Shown here piece by piece: positions 5,454 through 6,247 of a DNA stretch of 6,247 bases (its first letter is position 1; the number at the start of each line of letters is the position of its first letter). The notes beneath the pieces are model-generated. The model worked only from the letters and a program-made list of their open reading frames with translations, did no database searches and was not told the DNA's origin. Location: positions 1-6,247 of the forward strand of contig JALRGK010000076.1 in NCBI GenBank assembly GCA_023253415.1, in the 5' to 3' direction. Source of the DNA: Rhodocyclaceae bacterium. GTDB taxonomy: Bacteria; Pseudomonadota; Gammaproteobacteria; Burkholderiales; Rhodocyclaceae. The position numbers and the translations under genes were made by a program.

Positions 5454-5482
5454 ACCATACACCTTAAATGGGCCTCGTACAA
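5454..5482 (-). promoter_or_regulatory. Weak candidate promoter for the EipA-like operon
   Basis: On the minus strand TTGTAC (5482-5477) and TATGGT (5459-5454) are separated by 17 bp. The -10 matches at 4 of 6 and the -35 at only 3 of 6. It is the best pair I see between the tRNA terminator and the EipA-like gene, which must have its own promoter unless read-through supplies it. Confidence 0.25.
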
Positions 5483-5540
5483 ACAACCGGAGCCCTGTAC
5501 ATTGAGCCGAAGACTCTTCAGAGCCATTTCCATGACAGAG

Positions 5541-5579
5541 CAATAAAAAAACCCGCAAAGCCATGAGCGATGCGGGTTT
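5541..5579 (-). terminator. Intrinsic terminator after tRNA-Ser
   Basis: On the minus strand a perfect 9-bp stem AAACCCGCA / TGCGGGTTT (5579-5571 with 5557-5549) encloses a 13-nt loop and runs straight into a T tract (TTTTTTTATTG). It begins 9 nt past the tRNA CCA end, and its T-tract end lies about 140 nt before the EipA-like gene, so it separates tRNA from operon transcription. Confidence 0.9.
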
Positions 5580-5587
5580 CTTGTATT

Positions 5588-5678
5588 TGGCGGAGACGAG
5601 AAGATTCGAACTTCCGATACCCTTTTGGGGTATGCTCCCTTAGCAGGGGAGTGCCTTCGACCACTCGGCCACGTCTCC
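5588..5678 (-). tRNA. tRNA-Ser (anticodon GCU)
   Basis: A 91-nt minus-strand tRNA with the 3' CCA encoded (5590-5588). The acceptor stem GGAGACG pairs with CGTCTCC, followed by discriminator G. The anticodon arm is CTCCC-CTGCTAA-GGGAG with anticodon GCU at 5644-5642, reading AGC and AGU serine codons. A long variable arm (ATACCC-CAAAA-GGGTAT) marks it as a class II tRNA, as expected for serine. The T arm is GGAAG-TTCGAAT-CTTCT with one G-T pair. It lies just downstream of the aspartokinase end, with its own promoter and terminator. Confidence 0.97.
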
Positions 5679-5681
5679 AAT

Positions 5682-5708
5682 CCGGTTTAACGTGTGGTTA
5701 AAAACCGG
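5682..5708 (-). other. Hairpin in the tRNA precursor leader
   Basis: CCGGTTT (5708-5702 on the minus strand) pairs perfectly with AAACCGG (5688-5682) across a 13-nt loop. The stem starts at the predicted tRNA transcription start and ends 3 nt before the mature 5' end. It would form in the 5' leader removed by RNase P. No T run follows, so it is not a terminator for lysC. Confidence 0.4.
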
Positions 5709-5715
5709 AGGCTGA

Positions 5716-5744
5716 ATTCTAACGGGTCAGCCCCGCCCGGTCAA
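5716..5744 (-). promoter_or_regulatory. Sigma70 promoter of tRNA-Ser
   Basis: On the minus strand TTGACC (5744-5739) and TAGAAT (5721-5716) are 17 bp apart; each matches consensus at 5 of 6 positions. Transcription would start near 5709, about 30 nt before the mature tRNA. It lies in the 79-nt gap after the lysC stop, so the tRNA need not depend on lysC transcription. Confidence 0.7.
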
Positions 5745-5757
5745 ACGTAGCCGGTAC

Positions 5758-6247
5758 TTATTTAGCCTGATCCAGACCAAAAGTACGGTGCAGAACGCGA
5801 ACGGCCAGCTCCAGGTACTTTTCATCAATGATCACGGAGATCTTGATTTCCGAGGTCGAGATCATCTGCAGGTTGATGCCCTCTTCGGCCAGTGCACGGA
5901 ACATCTGGCTGGCAACGCCCGGGTGCGAGCGCATACCCACGCCAACAGCCGAGACCTTGCAGATCTTGTTATCGCCAACGATTTCGCGGGCACCAACGTG
6001 CTTGCACACTTCCGCCAGAATGCCGGGCCAGAGGAGGGCGGGCGTCGCATTTTGCAGCGTGGTGGCGGGAATGGCCCGGGGATCGGGCAGCCGGTCGTTG
6101 TTCTCCCCCGCGTAGATTTGGGCGGCCTTGACGATTTCGCGCAGATTGTTCGAGTCGACGGCCCGCTGGGCCTTTTCCCGCACTGTGCCCACGGTGGGAA
6201 TCACGATCGCCGCCAGAATGCCGATGATGGCGATTACGGTCAGCAGT
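5758..6247 (-). CDS. lysC: Aspartokinase C-terminal ACT domain, joined in frame to a pilin-like segment (partial)
   Basis: The frame is open from the right edge to the TAA at 5758 (162 codons plus the stop). Its last 83 or so residues, from about EVCKHVGAREIVGDNKICKV, are aspartokinase: VGVGMRSHPGVASQMF and LQMISTSEIKISVIIDEKYL are hallmark sequences of the final ACT domain, which binds lysine or threonine and controls flux into the aspartate amino-acid pathway. The family's usual length is about 405-420 residues. The first 75 or so residues are not aspartokinase: no kinase or first ACT domain is present, and a pilin-like helix takes their place, crossing over near 6010-6025. The gene is followed by tRNA-Ser(GCU), a setting I recall for intact lysC in betaproteobacteria. 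The lysC identity of the C-terminal part is firm; whether the joined frame exists in the cell is doubtful. Confidence 0.85.
   Translation of the reverse strand, partial: LLTVIAIIGILAAIVIPTVGTVREKAQRAVDSNNLREIVKAAQIYAGENNDRLPDPRAIPATTLQNATPALLWPGILAEVCKHVGAREIVGDNKICKVSAVGVGMRSHPGVASQMFRALAEEGINLQMISTSEIKISVIIDEKYLELAVRVLHRTFGLDQAK
6022..6247 (-). other. Type IV pilin/pseudopilin-like N-terminal segment (partial)
   Basis: Read on the minus strand from the edge, the frame gives LLTVIAIIGILAAIVIPTVG followed by TVREKAQRAVDSNNLREIVK and then AAQIYAGENNDRLPDP. This is the hydrophobic N-terminal helix of type IV pilins and type II secretion pseudopilins, just past the (G)FTLIE cleavage motif, which would lie outside the window. 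The charged amphipathic part and the NNLREI...YAGENNDRLPDP pattern fit secretion-type pseudopilins, which I recall from non-proteobacterial phyla such as Verrucomicrobia. It is truncated and runs in frame into the aspartokinase ACT domain, with no stop or start between. It is either foreign sequence joined at a contig end or a real fusion. Confidence 0.7.

Noticed and set aside
5429..5680. 83-residue frame on the minus strand (METWPSGRRHS...)
   Set aside because: It translates through tRNA-Ser and its terminator; a well-known kind of false gene.
5682..5708. Terminator of lysC
   Set aside because: The hairpin lacks a T tract and lies downstream of the tRNA promoter.

Overview
The window looks like chromosomal DNA of a proteobacterium, most likely a betaproteobacterium. 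The evidence is a PEP carboxylase of the GFHLAT/DLRQ type, a GcvA-like LysR regulator, an AmiD-type lipoprotein amidase, and an aspartokinase 3' end followed directly by tRNA-Ser(GCU). I recall that last order from Burkholderia-like genomes; this is recollection and was not searched. Both ends are cut inside genes, so this may be a whole short contig.

Layout. Bases 1-1309 (minus) hold the N-terminal half of PEP carboxylase (ppc), with a perfect TATAAT upstream and a palindrome about 48 bp before the likely transcription start. Bases 1428-2321 (minus) encode a GcvA-like LysR regulator, divergent from a small exported monoheme cytochrome c (2447-2905, plus). The 125 bp between them carry a good sigma70 promoter for the cytochrome, a -10 box for lysR and an inverted repeat between the two. 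Convergent to the cytochrome is a two-gene minus-strand operon: a 69-residue CX2C...CX3C zinc-binding-type protein (3427-3636), joined by an ATGA overlap to a small exported, membrane-anchored protein of unknown function (2930-3430). Its upstream DNA (3649-3760) holds an array of GTTACAGAG half-sites: two 28-bp palindromes plus a lone half-site, spaced 44-45 bp apart.

Next comes a tight minus-strand operon, read from high to low coordinates: an exported EipA/DUF1134-like protein (4950-5399), a MazG/dCTPase-like nucleotide pyrophosphohydrolase (4568-4942) and an AmiD-like peptidoglycan amidase lipoprotein (3781-4560), with 7-nt gaps. Above it lie a strong intrinsic terminator, tRNA-Ser(GCU) with encoded CCA, and the tRNA's own promoter.

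At the right edge the open frame ends in the last ACT domain of aspartokinase (lysC). Its upstream part, up to the edge, is instead the hydrophobic N-terminal helix and following region of a type IV pilin-like protein. This in-frame chimera is either a contig-end assembly artefact or a real fusion.

The two parts most worth a second look are the zinc-protein/membrane-protein operon with its phased palindromes and the pilin-aspartokinase junction. The remaining genes are ordinary housekeeping or envelope genes.
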